Of a stretch of 64,000 bases of DNA, positions 35,395 through 46,648 are shown one piece after another. Under the pieces are notes generated by a model, which saw only the letters and a program-made list of their open reading frames with translations, did not search any database and was not told the DNA's origin. The first letter of the stretch is position 1. Each line of letters begins with the position of its first letter. A program made the translations under genes and the position numbers. The DNA lies in contig CP099844.1 in assembly GCA_030062745.1 (NCBI GenBank), forward strand, positions 20,212,596 to 20,276,595, read 5' to 3'. The stretch comes from Capitulum mitella. Lineage: Eukaryota; Arthropoda; Thecostraca; Pollicipedomorpha; Pollicipedidae.

Positions 35395-36045
35395 CCTTTA
35401 GCGCTAGGGCGCATTCCTGTATGGGAGGATTCGTCCCCTTCACCGAGATCTCGAAAACCACCCGTCCGATTTCAACGCAACAAACGGCAATCACTTCGCC
35501 GTATATAATCTCCACCATATATAATTCACCACATAACGTAAAGTGCATTTTTATGAAAAAAACTAAAAATCTTGGAAAGGATAGATGCGGGGTCAAAATG
35601 TCAATCGGGGAGCATTTTTTACTAATTATAACTCTCCTGTTTATGGACCGATTTTGGCGTAATTGGCATGAATCGAGAGCTTATCGATGGGACGCTTCCC
35701 ACCGGCCCATACATTCCAAATCCTGAGAAAATTCATAAGCACTCACAAGACTTGAGAAATGGGAGAATCTGGTCAACCTACGACCTTTGACTCGAAAAGG
35801 CCTCTAATGACCTCAGAGTCATATGAAATGACCTTGTGTCCATTTCATAGTGTTTGAAAACGTTTCCCGTCACTTGAATGACCACATTCCTAAAAGTCTT
35901 GTTTATGGCCGTCGTGATATAAAGTACACACACCGACACTCATTTTATCATCGCAGTCAAAGCGGTTATCACGGTCATCACAGACACCACGATTATAGCT
36001 CCGTGACACGCCCTGATATAAACCTGAAACTTGAAATACAAGCAG
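35395..36045. mobile_element. Diverged internal part of the piggyBac-type MITE
   Basis: It shares CGAGATCTCGAAAACCAC, CAACAAACGGCAATCACTTC, the CTGTTTATGGACCGATTT region and later the CCCTGATATAAACCTGAAACTTG region with the copies at 3.1 and 52.7 kb. The orientation is that of the 52.7-kb copy. The ends are missing or unreadable, and it is more diverged than the full copies. Confidence 0.6.
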
Positions 36046-37099
36046 CGGTCATTGGGTTGAGTCTTATATGTTCTGGACTTAACGTTTTGAAAACGGGCGT
36101 CAAGAAATACATCAAACCAAATGTCGGCTTTAACCTCGACCTAAGCTTCTGAAGTAGCTTCCGTTCAACAAAAACATATTCGTGTGTTTGGCTTACTTAC
36201 TTACTTATCCGCTCTTATTATATTACTTATTATATTACTTACTTATTCGCTCATGTACAGTTTTACGTCCTATCTTAATGAACTCTCTTTTTGGCTACCG
36301 TTTTTCCTTTACTTTCAGCGTCGCCAAAAATGGTCTGATGTGCATCCCAGAAACTTGTCTTAACTCCGTCCCTCAATGAAATAGGGAATTGCGAGCAAGA
36401 CTCCGGAGGGGCTTTTGAAGCGCATCAAACGAGAAAAATAATGCTATCATATGGTCAATACCAATGTCGTAGGAACCGCAGGTGCCTCAGTTTTTCATGT
36501 TAAGGAGATGACATCACGAACAGCAGATAGGGAGCTGAGGAGATGGGGGGGGAAAGACGGCCTACCCGCGAGGGCCTTGGAGTTCGACTGCGGATCTCGA
36601 CTCGCGCGCCCGTTTCCCCCGGAACACGAGGGCCGACATTACCAACCACGTCGCCCGAGGGAGCCGGAGGACATGCCCGGAACATCTGGCAGCCTGTCGT
36701 TATTCTAGACGAAATGGAGACTTTAAGTAATGATTACTGCTCATCTGTTTTGCATAATTGGTCTAACTTGAGTAATTTATGTCATGTGAAGAGATATCTC
36801 CACGCAGCGGCTAGCACTGATTTCCCAGAGATTTGCGTGACCAACCTTTCGTAATCTACGCCTCCATTACCTGCAGGATTCCAATTAAAGACGGCCTTCT
36901 TAGCGAGAGCCTTTGATGCAAGTGTGGCAGTTCTCCATCAGCCGAGACTGGTGGCCGTTACTGGCAGATTCACTTTATCCACTAGATCTTTTTATGGCTC
37001 TATCGTTAGATCCTAGTTCATCGCAAGATCCGCTGGAGGCTGAAGCCTGTAGCCTACGTTGTTCAGTACTCAGTGCAGCAGGCAAAAGACGATTTAGCT
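36046..37099. other. Gene-free intron stretch
   Basis: Short CTTACTTATTATATTACTTA repeats occur at 36,190-36,250. 36,540-36,680 is GC-rich. Nothing coding is recognised. Confidence 0.3.
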
Positions 37100-37265
37100 T
37101 TGATCCTGTTTCGTGCTGGGGGAGGGGGTAGATTCTTCCCCTCTCCGGTTTTTCGTTCGCCATTCTTGGGCTTTTGAGAGGTGCTTCCTGAAACTTGGCG
37201 GTTTTTTCCAAATAGGTTTGTCACATGTTTCAGCGAAATGTAACAAAATGCGTCTTCTAGAGGCA
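37100..37265. mobile_element. piggyBac-type MITE fragment (other end)
   Basis: It matches 3,095-3,230 of the full copy in word order: a G-rich run, TTCTTCCCCTCTCCGG, GCTTCCTGAAACTTGG, TTTTTTCC, then TGTAACAAAATG. It lacks the terminal repeat. Confidence 0.55.
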
Positions 37266-37349
37266 AATCTAGGGCACGTTTTTGAGAAGCATGTTTAAGG
37301 AATAGTGTGCCCTCTGGACATCGCGTTTTTCGACGTGGTCATGTACTAT

Positions 37350-37815
37350 TTCCATGTCATTTACAGTCTCACGTCGTGTACAGCGTCTGGCGATCCTGGC
37401 ACTGTTTCCCCGCACGTTTGGTAAACAGAGCTATGATATGGCACACGAGAGGTGCGCCACTACACCTTCCTCATGTCTGGCGCGAGAGATCAGGGACGTG
37501 ATCTCGCTTGATGTTCTGTGTGTTCTGTATTAGTTCATATAGGCTCCTCGACACATTGACTCTTAGGGCCCAGCCAAAACAATATAAAGACATAGAACAC
37601 ATATTATAAAACATTGCCCTCCCGCCCCGCCCTGCACCCCCACCGTTCCCCCACGGCGATCCCACAGTCAACAGCGTCGACTCAGGTGGGCTCAGATTTG
37701 AGCCGCTCTAATGACTGCTGCCGCGAGGTGGCCCCTGTCACGTGCCTCGGCAGCCTGTTCCAGGCGACAGCGGGGAAAAGCAGGGAAGAGCCGCTGCGTG
37801 GCAGTGAGACGTGCA
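37350..37815 (-). mobile_element. LINE 3' end, minus-strand copy
   Basis: About 465 bases are the inverted counterpart of 39,765-40,245, at roughly 95% identity over the best 430. On the minus strand it carries the C-terminal LINE coding end (SSLLFP, AAWNRL or equivalent) followed by a 3' UTR with TATAATATGTGTTCTATGTC. The two copies are young relative to most elements in the window. Confidence 0.65.
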
Positions 37816-37863
37816 AGCATGTTTAAGTTTCAAGCATGTTTAAGAAAAATATTGATCAATGAC

Positions 37864-38285
37864 GGGTCCAGGTGCATGTAAAACGGATACTCCTATTTTC
37901 TTATTTTATAATTTATGGTTTATTGTATAAGTAAAACAGACCTAACCTATGATAAAGACATTTGTATCCCAATTTATGCATATAATTTGCCTACATATAC
38001 TACGAGGAGTGTCTCCAGGTGTCGGTTTTCGGGTGCATATTTCGTTCAATAACATGTTCAGTGGTCGTAACAAACATCTGGATCTCTGTGACTGGTTTTG
38101 TGAGTTTCATGTATATTATGTTCAAATATTACACATTTCTTTAAAAATGCAAATCAGAAGTGGCTCCAGGCTAATGTAAAATGGGTATTTTATTACCTCA
38201 TATGACTGAGAAATTACGACTCGATTTACGGAATAAGGCACAGCTACCACCATGTACTCCTCCTGGTGCCTGGATCCGCCTATGA
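37864..38285. mobile_element. Possible hAT-type MITE remains
   Basis: GGGTCCAGGTGCATGTAAAA (37864) and GGCTCCAGGCTAATGTAAAA (38161) are two versions of one end. CCTGGATCCGCCTATG (38269-38284) looks like the opposite hAT-type end. The internal structure is unclear. Confidence 0.35.
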
Positions 38286-38554
38286 GCACCTGTAATGTGT
38301 ACATATTATGGCACTTGACACATGGAAATGTTTTCTTGACACTCATAAACTCGCCAGAATTAGAACGTATGACAAAAACTTGACATTTCCTCCCAAAATT
38401 TCCGCCTGTTATGTCCCCTGGTGACACCTGCGATTCTACTGTTTGTTTTGTTTGTTTATTGCTTGTCTATTGTTCGTTGTTTGTTGTCTGACTATCCAAA
38501 ATATGATACGCTTATGATCTCAAAATGCAAATGTTAAGCCCAATACAAAAGCAC

Positions 38555-38670
38555 TCTCTCTCTCCCTCTCTTCTGTCTCTCTCTCCTCTTCTCCTTTCAC
38601 TCTTTCTCTGCCTTCCTCTCTCTCCGTCTCATTCTCTCGGTCTCTCTCTTTCTCTCCGTCTCTCTCGTCC
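38555..38670. repeat. CT-rich microsatellite
   Basis: Imperfect CTCTCT/CCTCTT tract of about 115 bases. Its peptides are artefacts. Confidence 0.9.
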
Positions 38671-39212
38671 AACATTATGCACTAGTTGCCAGCTCGGGTT
38701 CAAGCGCTTCGAGAACGCGTCCAGGCACACTCAGACTGTAAGCGAAGCGACAAAATGTCTGCTTAAATGTAAAGCCTGCAATCCGACAAAGATAAACCAT
38801 TACAATATTTGCATCTGCCGTTTTACGTTGGTTCCTGGTTGCATCATTGTAAACGCATGTTGTTTGAGATGACGATAGACAATGGTTTAAGTATTCGGAT
38901 TATTTGAGCCCAGTCGTATTGCTCTGCGTAGTTGGCCTCGATATATAAAGCCCGAGATCTGTCACATTCCATTCTATGGTCATTCAAACCGCATCGTTTC
39001 AGTTTTAGAGGAACAGGATGGTTCTCAGGCAAATTTTAATTAGACGGGGATCGGTACCAGTCATGCTCATTGTGCCATGGCTTGAGAAAAGCTATGTAGA
39101 ATGTTTTTTTTTAAGGCGTGTTAACCATATGTGCAGTAAATTTAGCTCCAGCACTAGGCCAGAAGACGGTGAACGATATTTTAGATGCCGCTAATGCCTC
39201 GACACGTAGCCT

Positions 39213-39253
39213 CGAGGTCCGGACGCTAGCTTTTTTCTCCAGTCCGGACCTCG
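39213..39253. repeat. 11-bp perfect inverted repeat
   Basis: CGAGGTCCGGA (39213-39223) and TCCGGACCTCG (39243-39253) flank a T-rich 19-base loop. Confidence 0.8.
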
Positions 39254-39497
39254 GTGCGTAGGAATGGCCTTATCGGTATCCTGAATACAGAAACAGGTAA
39301 CCACAAAAACGTTGTTTTTAACAAGCTCGATAAAGAAGCACATCGCCAGAGCAGAGACGTCACGGGATTTTACGCTACAGGCTGGGCGCAGAAATGATCC
39401 GAATGAAACTGCCTTCTTTGCATGGAGATATGCAAAATCGTTAACGGACGAACACGCTTGGTATGGTATATATGGCTATGGTATATAAAGCACTACT

Positions 39498-40245
39498 ACT
39501 GACGCCCTTCTGCGGATGCAGCCGCTACGCAGAAGGTGGCGTCAGTAATCACTGTCGCGATCATCAAGGCTCCCGCCCTCACCGCTCTTGGCTGGCCCAG
39601 CATAAGGCAGCTAATAGGACATCGCGATGCAGAAAACGTGTACCGCGCCCTGCCTGTCTCCGCCGTCCCTGCCCAACTGCAGTGCTTGTTTCAGCCTCGC
39701 AGCGCTGTGTCTGAGCGTCAAACACGCTCTGTCGCCGCTGGCACAGCCGTCCTTCACCTGTCGCGCGCACGTCTCACTGCCACGCAGCGGCTCTTCCCTG
39801 CTTTTCCCCGCTGCCGCCTGGAACAGGCTGTCGAGGCACGTGACAGGGGCCACCTCGCGGCAGCAGTCATTAGAGCGGCTCAAATCTGAGCCCACCTGAG
39901 TCGACGCTGTTGACTGTGGGATCGCGGTGGGGGGACGGTGGGGGTGCAGGGCGGAGCGGGAGGGCAATGTTTTATAATATGTGTTCTATGTCTTTATATT
40001 GTTTTGACTGGGCCCTAAGAGTCACTGAGTTGAGGAACCTACATGAACTAATACAAAACATACAGAACATCAAGCGAGATCACGTCCCTGATCTCTCACG
40101 CCAGAAATGAGGAAGGTGTAGTGGCGTACCTCTCGTGTGCCATATCATGACTCTGTTGACCAAACGTGCGGGGAAACAGTGCCAGGATCGCCAGACGCTG
40201 TACACGATAAATACGCCGGAAGTGCACGGAAATGGCCATGGTGTT
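39498..40245 (+). mobile_element. LINE 3' end, plus-strand copy
   Basis: The plus strand encodes the C-terminal end of a LINE ORF2 protein: ALGWPSIRQLI, then in another frame SLPRSGSSLLFPAAAWNRL and ERLKSEP before the stop. The pattern (R)SFFP..xxxWNxLP is common at LINE C termini. The frame changes once between the two blocks. A 3' UTR of about 345 bases follows. The 5' edge is a hairpin, ACTGACGCCCTTCTGCG (39498-39514) with its near-complement (39528-39546). The last ~430 bases match 37.35-37.82 kb in inverted orientation. Confidence 0.65.
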
Positions 40246-43200
40246 ATGTCGCAGGAATTTAACCAAGAAATGGTCGCATGTAGATCTGTAACTAAATCAT
40301 TGGCATCGTTCATCAGGTGGTCGATGGGCTATGAGTGCAAGAGTACGGAGTCCGTAGGACTTGCGCGCAGAATGGTAGTATTGAGGTGTCTTTGGAGCCT
40401 TGTTCAGTGCGAAATTCGGAGAATATATCTGTGAGCTCCAGAACGCTCCATTGCTGGATTTCAAGAGCAGGCTTCCCCGGGATCCTATCCTATGTGACCT
40501 CGTTGGTGACACATTTGGGACCTGTATTTCATGTAATGTCTAGTTTATTGAATAATATCGGTAATTATTGCTGTTCATTGTTCGTACATTCAGCATTTAC
40601 CAAAAAATTATGCCATGAAATGAGTTTTTAAGCAAGGCTGGTGCTCAGATGGCTTGACGACGTAATGGGTTGACTCCGCACCTGTAAATGTCTGACCGCT
40701 TTACGTTCCCGGGACTGTCTAACTGACAGGTGTCGAGGATCGGGGATTACAACGACGAGGGGCGCACCGGGCATCGCGCATCAGTGACGACTCCTCGCGG
40801 GACCGATTGTTAGTTCCAACTACCTCTAATAGATGGCAGGAGGTTGCGGGGGCTCTGCTGGCGTTATTCCACATCGGAGACGAGATCGCGAACGTCCAGA
40901 AACTGCAGTCGATGTCATACTGTGATTCTGAAGGGCACATCTTGAAACTTATAACTGTCTCTGGTGTGGCTAGACATAAATCACGTACGATGGCTCATAA
41001 ATGGCTCGATCTTCGCTACGTTTAACTTGCAAGCGAGCACAATGAAATGAACGCAAGGTAAATGAAACACTTTTAAAGAAAATGGCATGCCTTTTGGTGA
41101 AAGTCTCCACTGATTCGGTATCGAGTGGCTACGTAGTTTTCAGTTTTTAAAAAAGTGCTTTGGCCAAGTTACGATAGCCCCGGTACGTGCTGTCAGCTCA
41201 ATCTCAATTTTTTACTTTTTTATTTTTGCCATTTGAAGACTCACTCAGTTCATGATTGACCTCATACTGCTCCTGCTCGTATTCAGTAAAATAAATCATC
41301 ACAGTTTTTTTCATACCCATTTGACTGTTACAAGTCATGAGCACGGTTTGCGTTGGGTTCTCTAGTTTGGGTATTCTTTTGTGGTCATTAGAATTTTGCC
41401 ATTTTGTCACCAGAATAGAGGGCGCCACATTACCAGGCGTCCTAAAGATTATAACCTAGACAGCTACCCACGGCAACAGATCCGATAGATGCATAGATGT
41501 CCAGATTTCTGGACAGAGCAGACAGGGGCCCTCCTCCTGAAGGAGTCGTTCAGGCAGTGCTGCAACGACAGACCGGACAGGCACCGAGTGACGCGAGCCG
41601 CTCCAAGCGGGCCGAGCGCTCGTGTCCGAGTCGGCATCATTGTGTTTAGGAGCGTTTTCAAACTTGGTAGGACCATAACCGGTTTCTGTGAAATTCCATG
41701 CCATACAATACCATAGCGCCGCTGCTAGAATAGCCCAAGGCTGGCTGGGCCGCCGCCAAACTGGTAGGGCTGCCACACCACCTGCCCATTGGGCTGCTGC
41801 ACGCAGGGGCGCCGGACGCACTGTCGGCGGCCGGGATCAAAGGCACCGGGTCAGCCGTGAATCAGGCCGGACACGGCCGAAAACCACTGTCAGCTGGGAG
41901 CGCAGTACCTCTCTCGACCGGTGCCAGACTTCTGCGAAATACCTTGATCTGACTTCTGTAATATCTTCCGGCAATCTGAAACGCCTCCCGCTCGCGCACT
42001 CAAGCGGAATCGGGCTCATGCCAGGAGACACATCCAGAGGCGGAGGGGGCGGGGGGCAGCTGCCTGCTCCTGGGCCTCGAAAAATGAACGAATTTCATTT
42101 TCACCGCTTGGCACTTTGACGGCCTTTTTCCCTGCCAGGAAAGAAGGCCATCAAAGCAGTTCTTCCTTTGGCGTTACCAGGATGACTTTTCCCTTGTTAT
42201 GGCGTCTTCAGGTGTTTCCAGGAGCTCACTATACGGTACACCATTAAGCACCGCTCCCTGTTTACATAACACTCTTGGACGTTCCTTTGGAGTTTTAAGG
42301 ACGCCCCTCTGGTACAGAATCGCATGATTTTGTCCCTGAGGCCAAAGTCACGTTCTGCTGGGACGCCCCTTTGGTATTTTGTCAATCTCGGTATTCTTGG
42401 CTTGTGTGCACCGCGCACTTTGATGCCCCCACTGCACACGTCGTGTTTACGAGAGCATCCCCCTTCCTGAGCCATTACCAGGATGCTGCTCGGTGAGGCA
42501 GCGCCAGACCACGCACACCACAGGCAGGCCGGCAGTCCCTGGTGGCATACCGTACCGCGATGCCGCGCGTTTCCGAGCCACACCCGCGGCAGGCAAGGTG
42601 CGGCGGTGGAGCTGCACCCTTCATGGTTATTCACCACCACAGAACCAGTTCCTTTTTCGTTGTGGTTTGCAGTGTTTCCACGGTGCCCTGTGGAGTTTCA
42701 AGAGCACTTTCCTGATGCTGGCCTGGCGCCTTCTTGCCGGCGGGTTCCGCGACACCAATACACTCATCGTTGGTTAAATCAGGCCAGATACCAGTTCAGG
42801 GCGAAGGCAGATCGGAAGAAATCCATCATATTTTGCGAAATCTGGAGAAACATCTTCGCCTTTGCGCCAGAGCCATCAAAATATTTGCTTTGACGGAGAA
42901 TGGGAGTTGAGGATAGTCAATTAACCTGATCAATTAGCTGAACATTCAGGGACCTTGGAGTCTCTCTCGAGTCAGAGGCCGACCCGTGCTGGCACCTATC
43001 AACGTCACCTGTCATCAGGCCAGCCTGACCCCGCTTCGTCACCTCACTGAGCAGAAGGTCGTAGCCCCCGTCGGTCGAAGCGACAGGCCAGGCCTGCTTC
43101 AGTCACCGGACAGGCCCCTGATTCAGTCACCAGACAGGGCTACTCCTCGAAGCGGGCCCGGTCGGACCGGCCGGCAGGACAGGACTCCGATTCAGTCGTC

Positions 43201-43490
43201 GCATTGCGCGACCTCGCCGACCGCGACCACCTGTTTGCGTTGGCGTCGCGGCGGTGCCAGGAAACCCCTCAGCCGGAGGCCGCGCCTTACACGGACGACA
43301 CTCGAACGTCACGTCCGCCGGCGTCCCGCGGCGACGCCCGAGGCGGCCGGTCCGCCGCGCCCGGCGACCCCGTCACGACGGCCTTCCGCCGCTGACTCGT
43401 CCCGCAGCGCGTGCGGGACCGACGGACGCCTGCGGTCCGCGGTCTGCGGCCAAGGCCCGGATATTGCAGGGAGGTGACATCATCTGGGAG
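40246..43490. other. Gene-free intron stretch
   Basis: No exon is recognised. 42,190-42,480 repeats words such as GGACGCCCCTYTGGTA, related in style to the 26.5-28.5-kb array. 43,000-43,440 is CpG-rich with short CAGTCACCRGACAGG repeats. Open frames on both strands are composition effects. Confidence 0.3.
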
Positions 43491-43756
43491 ATCAGCGTCC
43501 CACCGCCAGCGGGATTATCCCTCCACTGGAGCACGGTCAGAGATCAGACTAGCGACCACACGGGGTCGGGTTTACCCCTCAACCGGCATACACTCGGAGG
43601 TCAGACCACACGGGGGCGCGTTTACCCCTCCACTGGGCTGCATTCAGGGCGCCGGTTTTAACCACGATATCAGCCAGCGTCCTGGCCTCAGATCTGACCG
43701 GCTGTGGTCGCGTTGTCGGGTATTTGCTGGGCATTTTCACGGAAATATCCATCAGC
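43491..43756. repeat. Short direct repeats bordering the 21-bp array
   Basis: TTTACCCCTCMACTGG-like words recur at about 43515, 43570 and 43620, with CACACGGGG words between them, at about 50-55-base spacing. Confidence 0.5.
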
Positions 43757-44600
43757 GCCGTCCGCCCGACCCTCAGCGCCGTCCGTCCAACCCTCAGCAC
43801 CGCCCATCCGACCATCGGAGCCGGCCGTCCGACCCTCAGCACTGTCCGTCCGACCATCGGAGCCGGCCGTCCGACCCTCAACACCGTCCGTCCGACCATC
43901 GGAGCCGGCCGTCCGACCCTCAACACCGTCCGTCCGACCATCGGAGCCGGCCGTCCGACCCTCAGCACCGTCCGTCCGACCCTCAGCACTGTCCGTCCGA
44001 CCATCGGAGCCGGCCGTCCGACCCTCAGCACCGTCCGTCCGACCCTCAGCACTGTCCGTCCGACCATCGGAGCCGGCCGTCCGACCCTCAGCACTGTCCG
44101 TCCGACCATCGGAGCCGGCCGTCCGACCCTCAGCAACGTCCGTCCGACCCTCAGCGCCTTCCGTCCGACCTTCAGCGTCGTCCGTCCCACCCTCAGTGCC
44201 GTCCACCCGACCATCAGAGTCGTCTGTCCGACCCTCAGCACCGCCCGTCCGACCCTCAGCGCCGTCCGTCCGACCCTCAGCGCCGTCCACCTGACCATCG
44301 GAGCCGTCCGTCCGACCCTCAGTACCGTCCGTCCGACCATCGGAGCCATCCGTCGGTCCCTCAGCGCCGTCCACCCGACCATCGGAGCCGTCCACCCGAC
44401 CATCGGAGCCGTCCACCCGACCATCGGAGCCGTCCGTCCGACCATCGGAGCCGTCCGTCCGACCATGGGAGCCGTCCGCCCGACCCTCAGCACCGTCCGT
44501 CCGGTCCTAAGCCACGTCCGTCCGCCCCTGAGCGCCATCCGCCTCACCATCGGAGCCGTCCGTCCGTCCGTCCCTCAGCGCCGTCCGTCCCGCCGTCTGT
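43757..44600. repeat. 21-bp GC-rich minisatellite with a 42-63-bp higher-order pattern
   Basis: About 40 tandem units of 21 bases alternate between GTCCGTCCGACCCTCAGCACC and GCCGTCCGACCATCGGAGCC types, so larger 42- and 63-base units repeat, most regularly at 43,810-44,130. Because 21 is a multiple of three and stops are rare in the unit, four or more frames on both strands stay open, the longest over 460 codons. There is no start context, splice signal or domain, so these are not genes. Confidence 0.9.
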
Positions 44601-45959
44601 CCGCACCTCAACACGTCAGACCTCGCTGGACCACGGGTCATGGCCCGGTTTGCCGTCCGACGTCGAATTACGACCTGTTCGAATGTCTTTCGGTGCAATC
44701 ATCGGCTTCACATCGCAATTTATGGCCGGTGTTGCCACGAGTGGCTCCGTTTGCGCCTTGGTATGCATGTCTTCGCAATTGCTTCATCGATGGCGGTTTG
44801 CATATTGGTAAATTTTTGCAGGTGGGAATTATATATCAGACAGGATTTGGGAACCAAACAGCTCTGCTAGTCGAATAACGACAACCCGAAAATCAACATC
44901 GGTGCCCCAACATTAAGAATAGGCACTGCCCTCCGACTTATATTCTACGATGTGGGGGGCTCCCCCCCCCCCACCCCTCCACCTGAAACTCCACCGGCTC
45001 CACTTTAATCTCACGGCCAGGAGCCACAAACTAGAGACGGTGACGCCATCCCCACCTTTTCTGGCACATTGCTGCATGTTTATGCTCGTGGACCAGTTTT
45101 CGACCAAGGATTGCACGGCATTTGCTTTGAACAGCGGCTAATTGGGCCCTGTTTTCCGTGAATCAAGAGAGTCAACACGAAGCAGTCTGTTAGATGAGCG
45201 TTCCCTCAGCGGACCTTCGATGCACCGCAGATCGTGATGAAATTCGAGACGACGGGTTCCGTACACCTAACGTCAGTGTCGAGGACCCAGTGCTAAATGA
45301 CGAGTTCGTGAGACGGATCCGAAGACAGGAACGAAATCCAGGAGCCAAAATATATAGATTACATGATTAATCAGTTTCACAACAATACAATAATAGAATA
45401 ACAATGAATAACAATACAATAATGTACTCAATAATAGTATAATAATGTATATAATTAAGTGACATATAATCCAGACAGGGAAACATGCCGGATAGACGTA
45501 GCAGAGCAAAGGAGATCTGCGGAGCTGAGGCCAGGCCAGGCGTTCTGTTCCGGAGCCGGCCATAGCAACAACAGCACATGTCACCGCACAGGAGCACAGG
45601 ATGGCGCTGTTGAAATGCCGATGAATTTATGGCTGGGCCTCATAGCAGTCCACAGCGCGAAATGCCGCGAAAGGAAACGCCTGTCATTCTATGCCAAGCA
45701 AACCGAACACAGATTTATGAGTTCCATTGTTCACAAATCAGGCGCCTTCTCGTTTTCAGGCCTACAGAAATGGAGAGAATTTGAACCGTCAAACTGAATA
45801 ATACGATGAGCTGGAGCAGAGAGCCAAGAAATTCGGCCAAAAAGCCGAAAAGCTAGAGGTCAAGACGCGATCTTCCAGGGCCGGATAGCTCCGCTTCAAT
45901 TTCAGGTGCTCATATCTCGTAAATATCAAGTGAGAATATGTATAACCTTCATCTCAGGA
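44601..45959. other. Gene-free intron stretch
   Basis: No exon is recognised. 45,355-45,460 is an AAT/ATA-rich simple-sequence patch (AATACAATAATA words). A C run lies at 44,966-44,981. Confidence 0.35.
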
Positions 45960-46278
45960 GCGGCATTCGAGAAAATAGATCTACCGGCGGCAGCAAGATG
46001 CAAACAGATGACGGCTTTTTAGAGGATGCTAGAGCGCCTAGCAGGCGGTCCCGGCGTCAGAACGATGCTGCAGCGTGCTTTGCTAAGCTGAAAACACGAC
46101 TTAAATTCATGCCAATATTACATGAGAAAATGTACAGAAACCGGTGTTTTCCTTTCGAGTTGACGCGGGTCGAGTTTGGTTATAATTAAAGTCTGGATTT
46201 CTGTTTACAGGTCCCGCGGTTGCTGGTGGGATTGGGGCCAAGCCGAGGATTTACTTGGTTTTACTAGGCCAAAGCATA
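45960..46278. repeat. Dispersed ~310-bp repeat, copy downstream of exon 1A
   Basis: It shares with 48,200-48,512 the words CCTAGCAAGCGGTCCCAGCG (here CCTAGCAGGCGGTCCCGGCG), AGTTGACGCGG, CTGTTTACAGGTCC, GCGGTTGCTGG and GAGGATTTACTTGG in the same order and orientation. The copies are about 70-75% alike. Together they bracket exon 1A and its promoter. Confidence 0.75.
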
Positions 46279-46648
46279 ATGCAAACACAGAACGGTTGAT
46301 ATGTTGTCCACCGCTTTAGGCTTGGGGATGCTTCGCCTGATTAATGGTCTTTTGTCATTAATAGAGCGCCTAAAATGCAGACAGCAACACATCCGTGTCG
46401 TTGCGTGTGCCTCTGCGCTCACGAAAACCTGAACAACGAATGGGATATCAACATCGCTTCAACAATACGTTCCCAGAACAAAAGCCAGGCTGTCAGGTGA
46501 TTCCGTGCGACACGATCTGAATGACTTACCGCCATTAATCACAGGGTCAACTCCCCATCCCAGGCCAAGATACTGCGGCACGGACATCACACGACGACCG
46601 ACGCAGGAGGACCGAAGCCGGAGCTGCCGGCAATCCCCGCGTACTAAC

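Noticed and set aside
36500-36685. Possible extra K2P exon in the long intron
   Set aside because: The GC-rich frame lacks a membrane helix, pore signature or phase-matched splice sites.
43411-44811. 466-codon plus-strand open frame and long minus-strand frames
   Set aside because: They are read-through of a 21-bp minisatellite. Several frames on both strands are open at once and there is no domain, start context or splice structure.
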